Below, one piece after another: positions 39,916 through 52,140 of a stretch of 64,000 nucleotides of DNA. The DNA lies in contig NC_044922.1 of the NCBI RefSeq assembly GCF_003576645.1, positions 6,603,183 to 6,667,182 on the forward strand. The letters are read 5' to 3'. Each line of letters starts with the position of its first letter. The stretch's first letter is position 1. The notes beneath the pieces are model-generated. The model worked only from the letters and a program-made list of their open reading frames with translations, made no database searches and was not told the origin of the DNA. A program made the position numbers and the translations under genes. This DNA comes from Ipomoea triloba. Taxonomy: Eukaryota > Streptophyta > Magnoliopsida > Solanales > Convolvulaceae.

Positions 39916-41193
39916 ATGGCCATTATTGCATCTCCCCCCTTATCAATATCCGAAAGGCTGATCATCAGGCCCACATCTCCAACCCCATCTTCTCTCCGCC
40001 TCCACAAGCTCTCTCTCATCGATCAAGCCCTCACCAGCATGTACATCCCTCTCGTCTTCTTCTACCCAAACAACAGCCACACCGATCCCACTCGCGTTTC
40101 CGACATCCTCCAAACCTCGTTGTCAAGAACCTTAACCTCGTACTATCCGTACGCCGGGCGGCTACTCGACAACGCCACTGTCGAGTGTAACGACGCGGGA
40201 GCGGAGTTTTTCAGAGTTCGGGTTAACTGCACGATGTTGGATATTATTAACTGCCCCGACGCCGACGCGCAGAATGTCGCGTTCCCGACAGGGCTGCCGT
40301 GGGCGAATATTTATGATGGTGGGTTGGCGGTTTTTCAGTTGAGTCAGTTTGATTGCGGCGGGATTGCCGTTAGCGCCGCCATGTGTCACAAGGTGGGGGA
40401 TGGGGGGACGGTTAGGAACTTTATGGGGCACTGGGTGGCCGCCACGCGCCATCCTAAGCTCAAACTAACGCCCAGTTTCGTCAGCGATTCGGTGTTCCCC
40501 ACGCTGCCTTCCGGGCCGTTGGATAAACCCATGATGCCGTCGAAGATCGAGGAGGATTGTGTGCAAAAACGGTTTGTTTTTTCCGGGGAAAAACTAGACC
40601 TCCTAAACGACGTCGTATCCCAATCCGGGGTGAAAAACCCGACCAGAGCCGAGATTGTAAGCGCCCTTCTCTACAAATGCTGCGTCAAGGCCGCCGCGTC
40701 CCCGCGGCCCTCCATCCTCGTACACTACGCTAACATGCGCCAACCCCTCGGACTACCGTGCAACTCCGCCGGAAATATCCTCTCCACGTTTTCGACCTCC
40801 CCGGCCGCCGGAGACGAGATGGATTTAGCGAGATTAGTGGCAGAGCTAAGAGACGGGAAAGAGCGGCTCCAAAGCAAAGACAACGAAATTGTTGAGGAAA
40901 TTGTTACCTCGTTACGGACAGGAATAAAGCCGTACGAGAATCCAAATTTGGACATCTATTTCTGCAGCAGTTTGGGCAAATATCCGGCCTACACGGCGGA
41001 TTTCGGGTGGGGGTGGCCGTGTAAAGTGAGCATGCCGAAAGGGCCGATGAAGAAGATGTTTTTCTTGATCGACAACCTGAGTGGCGGCGGGTTTGAAGCG
41101 CTGGTGATGTTGAAGAAGACGGAGATGTCGGTGTTTGAGCGGGACGAAGAGCTTCTCAGATTCGCTTCCCCAGTGCCGATCTCAAACCCGTGA
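39916..41193 (+). CDS. BAHD acyl-CoA-dependent acyltransferase, clade III-like
   Basis: One exon, 425 residues, the full BAHD length. BAHD enzymes move an acyl group from a CoA thioester to an alcohol or amine of a specialised metabolite, in the cytosol. Seen: catalytic motif HKVGD (His158, Asp162) in a CHKVGDGG context, and the structural motif DFGWG (362-366). The start has good context (AAAATGGC) and the sequence after it (ERLIIRPTSPTPSSLRLHKLSLIDQ) is typical of the family. The intronless structure and the overall pattern place it near alkaloid and acyl-sugar acyltransferases such as vinorine synthase or acyl-sugar enzymes (family knowledge, placement by eye). Substrates cannot be read. 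It sits between the zinc-less reductase and the P450. The gene is much richer in G+C than its flanks. Confidence 0.93.
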   Translation: MAIIASPPLSISERLIIRPTSPTPSSLRLHKLSLIDQALTSMYIPLVFFYPNNSHTDPTRVSDILQTSLSRTLTSYYPYAGRLLDNATVECNDAGAEFFRVRVNCTMLDIINCPDADAQNVAFPTGLPWANIYDGGLAVFQLSQFDCGGIAVSAAMCHKVGDGGTVRNFMGHWVAATRHPKLKLTPSFVSDSVFPTLPSGPLDKPMMPSKIEEDCVQKRFVFSGEKLDLLNDVVSQSGVKNPTRAEIVSALLYKCCVKAAASPRPSILVHYANMRQPLGLPCNSAGNILSTFSTSPAAGDEMDLARLVAELRDGKERLQSKDNEIVEEIVTSLRTGIKPYENPNLDIYFCSSLGKYPAYTADFGWGWPCKVSMPKGPMKKMFFLIDNLSGGGFEALVMLKKTEMSVFERDEELLRFASPVPISNP

Positions 41194-41360
41194 ATTATTC
41201 GATCTAATTTCTCGCCTGCAAATGTAACAATAATTCCTCCTAATCGAACGTTGGATGAGCATGGAGAAGTGTGTGTTTCGTTGATTTTCGCAATTTCTAT
41301 TTTGCATATTCTATCAATTTTCGTTGTCATGTTGTAAAAATTAAGTCTTTGTATATATAT

Positions 41361-41618
41361 GGCAAAATTATGCATGGACTAGGTCTACCTTGGTCTAAAA
41401 ATAACCTTTCGATTATGTACATGTATTTGACATATTCTGTACATGCAGTTGAAAGTTTCTGTACTTGAACCTATCATATTATGTGCCAGCAATTATCAAG
41501 TTATTTGTTTACATGTACATAAACGGTCGACTGTAAGTATATAATGTGTTAACGGAAGGTACATAATTTTTATCACGGTTTACAATGCAATATAAATCCT
41601 AGTGCATGGTATAACACC
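41361..41618. mobile_element. Mutator-type MITE downstream of the acyltransferase
   Basis: Left end GGCAAAATTATGCATGGAC and right end GTGCATGGTATAACACC. No flanking duplication was recognised. Confidence 0.6.
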
Positions 41619-42115
41619 AAAACTGTACTCCAACTAGATTATATATGTCTTATGATCTTATGTTTCTTATGATTATAACTTAGTTGGAGTTGACTAATAT
41701 GATCAGATTTCATGCTTGTAATGATTGCATGTGTTTCTAATAATGTCTTTTGTATTTAGATTGATTAAATAATGTTACTTCGTTTATTATTTTCAAAGTT
41801 ACATGTCTAATGCATATCTTTGAATTCAAATAAAGAACACTTAAAAGATTTGCAATTAATTAGTATATCATGAAGTAGCTTTAATTTGATACTATAATAT
41901 ATAAATTTGACTTTAGATTTAATAATCTCTATCTATAAAAGGAAAAATAAATTAAAAGAAGTTTTGACTTTTGTAGCTTAGTCTGTTTTCTTAGTTTTCA
42001 GTTTGTTTTTCTACTTGTATTCCTTTGAAATAAGTTGTCATATTGTTGTAATTGTTAACTATTTCATCTCTTTTGTATGTATTTATGCATGTTATAGTTG
42101 AGCCTTTAAACGTAA
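41619..42115. other. Spacer, no gene seen
   Basis: AT-rich; nothing supported. Confidence 0.4.
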
Positions 42116-42890
42116 GATTGAGTTTTAATAATTTTCTATATGGTATTAGAGTAGAAGAGGACAAAAAAGGATAGTATGGCCGATATGAATTATATATTCT
42201 TAAAGATTTGCCGTTATTTAAGTGAATTTCATCTGGACCATCGTATTCCGTGAACGTTTGTAGAGGATAAAGATTGGATGAAGCATGATGAGATGCGCGA
42301 CTATAAAATATCTATGGTTGAGATGGCGCATCCATAGTGTTTACCACTAGGGATCGGATTAATAGAAGCTAGGAGTATGGGTAGCCTAAATCAATTTCCA
42401 AGTCATCTACGGAAGTCGAATATCCTAATGTGGTTAATTTGAGTTTTAATTGTTTTCTATACGTTATTAGAGCAGAAAAGAACATAGGAAGGATAGTATG
42501 GCCAATATGAAATATTCTTAAGGATTTACCGTCACCCAAGTGAATTTCATCTGCACCATCATATCGTATTCAGTGAACGTTTGATGAGGGTTAAGATTGG
42601 ATGTAGCATGATGAGATGCACTATTTGAGTTGGGAAAATAGAGTTTGGGAATGCTTATAAGATGTCTTTGTCCTACATTATAAAAATGATGTGAGTTTGA
42701 ACTGTTGTATGTATACAATTCCTTTTTAAAATGAGTTTCAATTGTATAGCATAAAGACTTTTTCTCGTGGGAAGGTGCAAATCAAATCTCAAAATGACTT
42801 TGAAAGGCATAACTTGTGTGCACCTGCGATAATGTCGTTCAAAGATTGACCGCTCGTGTGGCTTCATAACTGTTGAAGCTGGACTGCTAG
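42116..42890 (+). mobile_element. Decayed LTR-retrotransposon debris, two diverged leader copies plus LTR piece
   Basis: Positions 42116-42310 and 42440-42615 are diverged copies of one another. Both contain a GGTATTAGAGTAGA or TTATTAGAGCAGA piece that resembles a decayed initiator-Met primer-binding site, then GGATAGTATGGCC. Positions 42615-42850 resemble the middle of the solo LTR at 48993-50303 (TTGTATAGCATA followed by a GGTGCAAATCAAA block). Confidence 0.5.
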
Positions 42891-43285
42891 ACCGCCACTA
42901 CTGCGTACCAGCAGACCGCAGCTTAACACGACAGGCCTTGGGTCTACCAACGAATATATGGGCAGATCAAATTTGTCCACACTTCTCACCTGGTGGGTTC
43001 AAATCAATAAGGCAAATAGACTGTTCCCGTTGAGTGTCGAACTTATAAGTTTATAGTTATCAAGTCAATAGTTTGATTTACTTGCTGGCTAGGTTGCCCT
43101 GAATCCCTAATTTTACTTGCTAAAAGACAGTCAAGTGTAACGAATTAGGAGCAGAATGTGTGTTTTTATTCTCATGTACTATTTAGTTTTTAGAACAAAT
43201 GTGGATTATTCTTGGATTCACATATATCTTTCAAACTGGTGATTCCAACTGTTATTTACGTTTGGAATGCAATGTTCCTCGTAAT

Positions 43286-45862
43286 TCAACTCGAGTTCTT
43301 GGCTAACAAGCAAAGAGGGATTTTCTTCTGCATGGTAATCCCAGGCAAGACTTGTGTGTCAATCTCTTCCCTCTTCAACCCAGGAGGCATTTCCCATTCA
43401 AAGGAGTAAAGAAGATTGGCAAGTATAACCTCAACTGACGCAATGCCCATATTAAGCCCCGGGCAGATTCTCCTCCCCGCTCCAAACGGAATCAACTCAA
43501 AATCCTGTCCTTTATAGTCTATCCCGCTATTCAAGAACCTCTCGGGCCTAAACTCTTCTGAATCCTCCCAGTACTCCGGGTCCCGCCCAATCGCCCACGC
43601 GTTCACAATGACGAAGCTTTTTGCCTGGATTTCGTAGCCTTCTATGGTGCATTTGTCGGTGGTTTCTCGCGGTTGGAGAAGGGGCGTTGGAGGATATAAC
43701 CTTAGTGTCTCCTTAACCACTGCCAGGAAATAAGGAAGCCTTTGGATGGTGTCTTCGTCTACAAAATGTTTGTTGCCAACCAATTGTTTGATCTCGGCTT
43801 GCACCTTCTCCATGGCGGCAGGCTTCATCATTAGGTTCGTCATAGCCCATACAACTGTCGTCGCAATTGTCTCCGTGCCTGCAACAAGTATATCCTGTAA
43901 ACGAGGATCAGACCAAAGTTATATTATTATAAAATCACACATAAATTACATTAAAATTAGGAAATATGGTCATCCTTGATAAGCAAGTAGGCTGAATTTA
44001 TCCTCACAACTCTCTCACTTCTAAAACTTCTAAAAGTGAATCTTACTCCCACTTCACCAAATTTATTATTCTTTGACTATTTCTATACATATTTACAATA
44101 CTATCTCATTTTCAAAAAAGATCACACTTTCACGTCACATCAAAATAAAATAAATAAAAATTAAAAACGAAAATAAAAAATAAATAAAAAGTAAAAAAGG
44201 CTATTGCCGCAGCGTTACAGCAGCCTTTTGTCAAGGTCTCAAACTTGGTGCAGTTGCAAATTTGCAACCATGTCAACATTTAAAAAAGAAAATAGATTTC
44301 CATGTCACCTTTCAAATGTCCAATTTCAGGGATAAAAAAAAAAAAAAAGCTTTCCATGTCAGCTTTCAAATGTCCAATTTCAGGGATAAATTTAGGTGTT
44401 GATCCTAACTTTAAAAAATTACAATTAAACAAGGTAACTTATTATTTTAGTGCATCCGATCCAATAACCTATTATTCGCCTGAAATAAATCGTCAATAGG
44501 GTTCTGACGGTGATTCCCGCGATCGTGTATGATTGCCCATCACAATAGACACTGAAGAAGAAGGTAACCAGCCAGTCGTCTTCCCCGCGGGAGAAGACGA
44601 CCAATCCGGTTGCCTTCTCCACTAAAGAAGATGACCAGTGGTCGCCTTCGTGGGAGAAGACGGCTAGATAAATGGAGGAAATTTTATTTTCAACAATTAT
44701 GGTGAACGTTGGCTTGCATGCCACATACATCATTGTAATTTTACATTTTAAGGTAAATATATATAACTTATTTTAATAAGTTAGAGTGTTTAGTTGTACT
44801 TTTTAACAATTTAGTCACCTAATTACTTTCTTGTATAAAGTTGAATGATTTATTTGACAATTTTCTCTTAAAAAACAAATTATTATAACATAAATTTGGC
44901 ATCTTTTACCGTACCAGGTATAGTTGAAACGTTCTGAGAACATAATTTATACGGATTTGAATATTTACCAGGAGAACAGCTTTGATGTGATCGAACGTAA
45001 GATGCTGTGTGGATGACTGCTGTTTTTTCAGTCGAAGCAAAACATCAATTATATCTCCTTCCATGGACGCCGGCCTGGAAACACTCAAGTGCTCATCCAC
45101 AAGCCTTTGGGCGAAACCATCAGCCTCCCTGAAACTCTTCTCCAGCTTCTCAGTCATCCCTGAGAGCCTATCGATCCATCCCAGCGACGGGAAGAGATCC
45201 GCCACGAAAAAGTGAACCAAAAGCGCCTGTGCTTCGTGGAACTCCTCCTCGAACTTGATCCGCTCTTCGCCCTCGTATTTCCGCCCGAAAGCGCTCCGGC
45301 AGATGAAATCCACGGCCGTGGACATGGCCGTGTCGCTGAGATTAATGGGCTCGGGAGAGCCGGCGGTCTTGGATATCTGTTTGAGCATTAGCGACACTTC
45401 TTGTTGGCGAATGGGGCGGAAAGATTGGACGTTCTTGGGGCTAAAGAGGTGCATATTGCACGTCTTTCGCATCTCCTTCCAGTGATCGTTGTACTGGGAG
45501 AACACGATGTCTAGGCCCTTGTAGGAGAGTTTTTGCTGGCTGGTGACTTCCGGCCGGCCGGAGAATGTCTTGTCGTGGGTTTTCAGGGCCTGTTTTACCG
45601 CGCTCGCGGAGGATATCACGACGACTGGGATGGAACCGAGCTTTAGGGAGATGACGGGGCCGTATTTCTTGGCGAGATTTGTGAGGTAGAGGTGAGGGTT
45701 CTTGGCGTCGAACTGGTGTAAGTTTCCGATGAGCGGAAGCCCCGGCGGGCCTGGTGGTGGAGGAGGAACGCCGGCGGGTTTGGGGGATTTCTTGGGTTTC
45801 CGGACGACCGCGGCGAAGATCATGATAAAGACAGCGGCTATCACCAGTTGCTGTAATTCCAT
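43286..45862 (-). CDS. Cytochrome P450, CYP71 clan, CYP83-like
   Basis: Two exons on the minus strand: 45862-44969 and 43894-43286, with a phase-0 GT-AG intron, giving 500 residues. P450s of this clan oxidise small molecules at the ER membrane with NADPH-P450 reductase. Seen: N-terminal hydrophobic anchor (about residues 5-20), proline hinge PPPPPGPPGLP, I-helix AGTET (303-307), ExxR (Glu360-Arg363), PERF (415-418) and heme loop PFGAGRRICPG with Cys442. The stretch with YKGLDIVFSQYNDHWKEMRK and YKGQDFELIPFG looks most like CYP83-type sequences; the exact subfamily needs a tree. The intron position is the conserved one of the clan. The gene is convergent with the acyltransferase. A MITE starts 91 bp upstream of the ATG. 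All key residues are intact. Confidence 0.93.
43895..44968 (-). other. P450 intron with a 39-bp near-perfect repeat
   Basis: Two copies of TTCCATGTCASCTTTCAAAT and the following 19 bases lie at 44298-44336 and 44352-44390, separated by an A-rich run. The stretch 44400-44860 looks like part of the fold-back family seen at 39315. Confidence 0.6.
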
Positions 45863-45914
45863 CTTTTACGATTTTTATTCGTTTTTGCTGCTGTTGTCTC
45901 AGTGTTTCCTTCCT

Positions 45915-45924
45915 ATTAAATATA
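45915..45924 (-). promoter_or_regulatory. Possible TATA element of the P450 gene
   Basis: On the minus strand the sequence TATATTTAAT lies about 55 bp before the ATG. This would leave a very short leader. Weak evidence. Confidence 0.35.
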
Positions 45925-45952
45925 CGGTAGCATTTAGTCATATAGAGATTCT

Positions 45953-46868
45953 GGGCAAATTATAGCATGGACCAGGGTCATCTACATAGTAGATCTTGAT
46001 CCAAAAGCACATTCAGATAATGTATTTGCATTTAACTTATTATCTATTTTTTTGAGTACTATTATCAGATTTTGTGGTCAAATGACATGTAATAACTTTT
46101 TCACATGGGAGGTCATGATATTGAGAATCAATTATATAATATCATTGTAGATACATACTATGGAGACTCTTAAATTTTACTCTATCAATATGTTAATTGT
46201 ATTAGGTATATAATTTATTAAGTAAAAATTTAGGTATATAATTTATTAAGTAAAGTGTCATTTTCATTTTTGGTCCTACTGTTATTGGAGCATTGCCAAT
46301 TTTAGTCCACTTCATTAATTTTTGTCATTTGTGACCAGTCTTATTTAGTCCTTACCACTTTTAGTCCACGTTAAAATTTTCATCAAATTGCCATCCAAAA
46401 TAGGGGTATTTTTGGTATTTTCATGCTTTGGCTATCTCCTTGACTCTTTGCAGTGGTTTTCCTTACACATTTTCATCCATTGAAGAGGTCCGACAAAAGC
46501 CATGTGAGCCACATTACAAAGCCATGGCTTGCGCCGGACCTCTTTATTGGATGAAAATCTGTAAGAAAAACCACTACAAAGGGTAAAAGAGATGGTCAAA
46601 GCTTGAAAAGATCAAAATACCCCTGTTTTGGATGGTTATTTGACGAAAATTTTAACGGTGGACTAAAAGTGGCAATTACTAAATAAGACTGACCGCAATG
46701 TGATAAAAATTAATGAAGTAGACTAAAATTGACAATGCTCCAATAACACTAGGACCAAAAATGAAAATGACTCTTTAAGTAAAAGTACATAATATGTTAA
46801 CGATACTGCATAATTTGAATAAAAGGTTACATACACAATAATAAACCTTGGTGTATGGTATAATAATT
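45953..46868. mobile_element. Mutator-type MITE in the P450 promoter, host to a nested element
   Basis: Left end GGCAAATTATAGCATGGACC and right end GGTGTATGGTATAATAATT. The flanks AGAGATTCT (45944-45952) and GGAGATTCG (46869-46877) match at 7 of 9. The element is interrupted at 46255-46774. Confidence 0.65.
46255..46774. mobile_element. Full-length fold-back element nested in the MITE
   Basis: The two halves are complementary nearly end to end: GTCATTTTCATTTTTGGTCC starts the left arm and GGACCAAAAATGAAAATGAC ends the right arm, with matching blocks such as GCATTGCCAATTTTAGTCCAC and CATTGAAGAGGTCCG in order. The centre is near 46505. TTAAGTAAA flanks both sides (46246-46254, 46775-46783). 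A transcript would form a hairpin of roughly 240 bp. Confidence 0.85.
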
Positions 46869-46877
46869 GGAGATTCG

Positions 46878-48771
46878 GCGGCCAGACAATGGAATTTCTC
46901 TTCGGAGTCGCCGCGGCTGTGAATGTGGTTCTCTTGTATATGCACTAAACAAATGGCTAATAAAGTATATGCATTACTACATAGCATCCATCTTCTTTGA
47001 TGTTACTAATAAGTTAAAGAGCTAGCCCACTAAATAAAGAAGATTTAATAGTTAACTGCATTTTTAATTGGTATAAAACATGATTTAGAATTTTCAAATC
47101 TAGTGAATTCATATTAAAAACACCACCCAAAAAAAAAAAAAAAACCTTACATAATATGGAATCTCCTTGAGTTTATGGACATAATCACTTATGTCATCTC
47201 CTTATTTTAATCTTGCTATAGCTTGAGTCTCCTTGAGTTCACGGAAGTAAAAGAGCTATTTTAATGTCAACTCAGAGATAAAAAAAATTAAAGATTAAAG
47301 GATTAATATTACTATATATTACATATATGATTGAAACACTATATATATAAATTTGTTTTGTTTCTCTGCAAATGTTCTTGTTTTTGTTTTGTTTGTTTGT
47401 TTTTTTCTTTTCATCCAAATTTATTTAACTAAAAAATACGTGTTTAAAAATCATTTCTCTAAATACAAATTTCAGCACTCCAATCTTCTGACTAGGTTGT
47501 CGTCTCCAGCTAAAACAAAACAAAACAAAATTTTTTAAAAAATAGACAAATAATCTTTATCGTCGTCCAATGGTTGGAATACTAGGAATTCTCTATCCAT
47601 GGAATATGTCGAAGTTGGTTATTATATTGATTAGTAACTAGTATAGGCTGGCATTGATGTAAACATTAACAAACCATTAATTATCAGATGGCTTGTTATC
47701 ATCAATTGTGTTATCTTTGCTCCCAAAATGTTGAATCCTCAACCCCTAGGACTTTTCGAAGGCTCCGACCCGACAAAGTATCTGGGAAAATGTAAATCAT
47801 AGTAACCGAACTTTATCGAACCCAGTTGAACTGTCCATACGAGCTCAATTGTAAAATTGTGTTATGTTGTGACAAAAGGTAGAATCTCCCCCTCACTTAT
47901 ACATTCTAGAATTGCCCACCCATTTTTCTAATGGGATAAGATTGTTACCGATTGTAAGAATTTTTGTTTCATATTTTATTATCGGAACACAATTTAGAAT
48001 ATATAAGTGGGTGGTCGATTTTAATGGGTAATGTTCTAAATTGTGTTCTGATTATTGCTTGTGGAAATTTTGTAGATTGCAATGTCTAGGTCCTAAACCT
48101 ATTTATTCTACCTATAGATTATTGAAGTTTTGGCTCATTTTGCAATAGTGAGCTGAGTTCCAATTGTGCTTAATTTCACCAATGGATTGTTAATATTTAT
48201 TAATTTATCGTACTTTAATGCTATGGCTATTTGAGTATAATTGAGTAGTAGCCAATGCTTGATTTGTTTGAAAATCACTTGCCAATTATAATTATTTATA
48301 TGTATTGATTGTTATTTTAATATAGTCGTTCATTGTTAGCATAAATTCAGTGTATGTTTTTGTGAAGGAGAAATCTGTAATTTAATTTTAATGAATTGAA
48401 TTCAATGTGTTTGGTGGTCATGCATCGGGTTTTTCTTGTTGAGGTTTCTGAGATAAGCATTTGATAAGAGTAATAACTATATAATGGTTTTTGTGAAATT
48501 AATCCGTCAAAATATTAATTAAGCAAGCACATTTGTTTGTGTTGTCTTATTGGCATTGGAACAAAATGGATTTATAATTTTACAAGGAATAGTCACAAAG
48601 GTTGTGTTCAATAAGAACTCTTATATTATTGGACCATTCTTATATATACGGATAAGCTTGATCATTTTTCTTGGTCATAGCGTGTAAAATTCACCTGTGA
48701 TTCTGTGAAAGCATACGTACATGATCCTAGATTCCTAGAATGTCTCTTCAAATCAATGGATATAATTCAAT
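46878..48771. other. Spacer, no gene seen
   Basis: AT-rich sequence. Fragments such as GGACTTTTCGAAGGCTCCGACC near 47750 and the TGGGATAAGATTGTTACCG stretch near 47935 have slightly higher complexity but no open frame. Confidence 0.4.
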
Positions 48772-48780
48772 CTTCCAGGC

Positions 48781-50476
48781 CGCAAATTATATTGTGGACC
48801 ATGATCATAGCTGATACTGCAGTTGTGTTAAACGGATACTGCAGTTGTGTTGAAAAGATACAGCAGTTGTGTTGAAAGGAAACTACAGTTGCACGGAATA
48901 GAGGACATTCATCCGTTCAACACAACTGCAGTATCCGTTCAACACAACTGCAATATCTTTTCAACACAACTGCAGTATCCGTTTAACACAACTGTTGGAA
49001 AAATAGCATGAAAATGGCAATTTAAGTGGCTATTTTGTGGTACAAATAATTGTAGGGTCCACTTCCGATTTGGGTCGGGTCAAAGTGGATTCGGGTTCTT
49101 CGTAGTTAGACGAAGAGATTGATATATTGTACGCACAAAACGGATAATGGGTGAATGAGAAATTGGTTCTCAAAGTTGACCCATTTTGAGTTGGAAAAAT
49201 TGAGGGAAAGCTTTAGAATAAGGCTTTGTCCCACATTGGTTTGGAAAGGGCTTGCACCACTATTTATACAAGTGCCTTTCTTAGGCTTAGTGAATTGTAT
49301 AGCATAGAGGCTCTCTCTCGCGCGCGCAGGGGGGGGGGTTGCAAATCAAAATCCAAAATGAGTTAGAAAAGGCTTGAACTCGTGTGCGCCGGCACCTGCG
49401 GGTTATGCCAATTTTTCGAGACTTTTTCCAACACAAAGCCTATTTTTCGAGACTTTTTCCAACACAAAGCCTCTAAGGATTCGGCCTCAAGGACTCGTGA
49501 TCTAGTCCTCGGCCAGGCCATGACTCGTCCATGATCTCCGTGATCTCTAGTCGTTCGGACGACTCGCGCAATGGTTCGGCCTTCCGTAGCCCGAATCATT
49601 GGCCGAATCCTAGTCCATCCATGTAATCTGAACACCTCGGTGTAACTCCACGCCTCGGGTAGTGACCGTTCAAGTCTTGATTCATCTGTTACGAAATTAA
49701 TACCAGGTTAATTCCAATTTTTATTATCTGAATCAATTCTCATGTAGTGGTCTACCGTTACAGGGGTTACAAGGCTGAGTCAATGATCAGATTAAGTGCC
49801 TTGGTTAAATGCTATTAATTCCAGCAACTCCTATATAAGTTGATAGTAGGAGCAGCAGATTTACACAACAGAAAATATACTTTTCTCTCTCGAAAACTCT
49901 GCTTCTACTCTCTTCTTAGCACACAGAAAATATACTTTTCTCTCTCGAAAACTCTGCTTCTACTCTCTTCTTAGCACACTGTGTTCAGCCCTTGTTCTTG
50001 TACGCTGGGTTTCGAAGTTTGAGTGCTCAAACTAGAAATCGAAGCTTGTTTTATCCTGGGAAACCTAGGCTACAACGCTCCTAGCACCGTGGGAGGTAGG
50101 GGAAACCTAGGCTACAACGCTCCTAGCACCGTGGGAGGTAGCAAATAAGTAGGCTACAACGCTCCTAGCACCGTGGGAGGTAGCAAATAAGTTTTTAAGG
50201 ATAGTGTAGTAAGTACACGACTCAAGCTTGTCTAGAATTCCTTTCGTATTTTGTGCTTGTTATTTTTTCTGGAAATATTATTTTCGTAATATATTTCCTA
50301 ACAACAACTACAGTTCCAGATGGATGATACATCCTTTGTTCCGTGCAACTGCAGTTCCCTTTCAACACAACTGCAGTATCCTTTCAACACAACTGCAGTT
50401 TCAACATAACTGCAGTATCAACCATGACCCATGGTCCACAATGCACTGTGGACCATGGTCCATAGTATACCGACTG
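48781..50476. mobile_element. Mutator-type MITE split by a solo LTR
   Basis: The left end CGCAAATTATATTGTGGACC and the right end GGACCATGGTCCATAGTATAC flank an interior of CAACACAACTGCAGTATCC repeats in both senses. CTTCCAGGC flanks both sides (48772-48780, 50477-50485). Removal of the insert at 48993-50303 leaves a MITE of about 380 bp. Confidence 0.85.
48993..50303. mobile_element. Solo LTR of 1.3 kb with 5-bp target duplication
   Basis: Starts TGTTGGAAAAAT and ends TTTCCTAACA, with ACAAC on both sides (48988-48992, 50304-50308). A TATA box-like CTATATAAG lies near 49831. The part after it holds several direct duplications: a ~53-bp unit with CTTTTCTCTCTCGAAAACTC twice, CTACAACGCTCCTAGCACCG three times, and CGAGACTTTTTCCAACACAA twice. 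No coding region, so unequal recombination between two LTRs is the likely origin. Confidence 0.85.
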
Positions 50477-50485
50477 CTTCCAGGC

Positions 50486-50953
50486 TTTTCCAAGTGGTGT
50501 TCGGGAATAGAGCATCCCATCAATGCATCTTGATGTGGTTTTTAAGGAATGAATGCTAAGAGGTGAGATCTCAACCCAAGAACCTGATTTTCACATAAAA
50601 ATGGAACCCACCCAAAAATATAAAAGAAATTCGTCACCTCCCGCATGCAAGGCAACTGTGTAGATAGCAGCGTCCAATCTAAGGCATGGGCCGCTGGGCG
50701 CATTCAACAGCTATTTGGCGCACTTTTTTTTTTCTTCTGTAAACTCATTTTCTTATTCTTTTTCCTCCCTCTCTCACAGTGGCATCTAAAAACTTGTACT
50801 AAAAATCTAACTCATAAGGATGCTCTTAACAAATATCTGAATGTTTTATCATTATCTATAGTTTATTCTACAAACTATCCAGAGTTGTATTGACTATTGA
50901 GAGTCGTGCCTTGTACTATTATTACTCTTTGATGTCATTTAAAGTCTGGTAAG

Positions 50954-51032
<79 letters not shown>

Positions 51033-51637
51033 GATGGAGGGAGTATTAGTAAATATATTAAGTATATACCCTGCTAAATTTGTATGCATAAGAGCTATCA
51101 AAAAGTGCTAAGCAGGCCCAATCTACCACATAGACATATAGTAAGGGTTGGGTGAGCTTGAATTTTAGGGCCTGCCATATTATTAAAAGAAAAAACTATA
51201 ATTCCTATAGTAAGTGGTTGAGTGAAGTGACTAAATGACTTACTAATTAGTAGCCTAACTCTAAAAAAGTTTTAGATATTACTATTTTATTTTTATATAT
51301 ATATATATTTTTATATCTCTTAGCATTATATTGTAGTATATATATATCATGCATCTGCATGAGAACTCATTGGTATATATATATATATATACACACATTT
51401 TAATATTACCTTCTGACCTAAGCAAATTTTGAGCATCTTATTTAGTATTATTGTTTGTTTAAACTATCTAGATTATTTTATTATTTAATTTGTAATTTTT
51501 ATTTTATTAAATTTATTATTAAAAAATTATGGCAGGTTGTCCTATTGACCATTGCAGGGCTGGTAGCATGGGCGGATCCCGATGGAGAGGGCAATGGGGG
51601 CAGTTGCATACCCCCTCTCCCACCCTAGAGGGGTGCA
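50486..51637. other. Spacer with a long (TA)n tract
   Basis: No gene. A (TA)n run of about 36 units lies at 50957-51028, shorter TA runs at 51290-51310 and 51375-51392. Confidence 0.5.
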
Positions 51638-52140
51638 GTTGTTATACAGTGGACCATTGTCTACACATCGCTATGTGGACCATGATCGTCGAATGAATTG
51701 TTGTAGAATTAAAATAATACTTTAGTGTTACTATAATGAAACTAGTGTGTGCGGAAAATGAAACTAAAATACAGAGCACATTAATTTCAAATGAAATTGT
51801 AGTATAATTAAAATTATTCTTTAGTATTGCTATAATAAAATTAGTCAGCGTGGAAAATGAAACTAAAATTCAGAGACATACAATAACTTATATTGTTAAA
51901 TGACCTGAAGTGCAATTAAAATAATACTTCAACAATATTATAATTAAAATAGTATGTGTGGAAAATGAAACCAAAAAATAGAACTCAAGCAATAATGTAT
52001 ATTATCAAATGAAATTATAGTAAAATTAAAATAATGTTTTAGTATTGTTATAATGAAACTAGAATGGAGGGAAAATAAAACTAAAAAACATAACAATATT
52101 ATCCAATGAAAATGAATTGTAATTAAAATGATACATACTT
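51638..52140. mobile_element. Mutator-type MITE relic with ~100-109-bp tandem repeats
   Basis: The left end GTTGTTATACAGTGGACC fits the family. Four and a bit tandem units (51695-51792, 51793-51901, 51902-52010, 52011-52107, part to 52135) contain AATTAAAATAATAC and GGAAAATGAAACTAAAA. They resemble, in the opposite sense, the repeats at 6296-6640. No right terminus found. Confidence 0.6.

Noticed and set aside
42148..42170. Primer-binding site of an intact LTR element
   Set aside because: Neighbouring coding sequence is short and decayed and no paired LTRs were found.
45441..45941. 166-codon minus-strand frame
   Set aside because: It is the shadow of P450 exon 1 in another frame.
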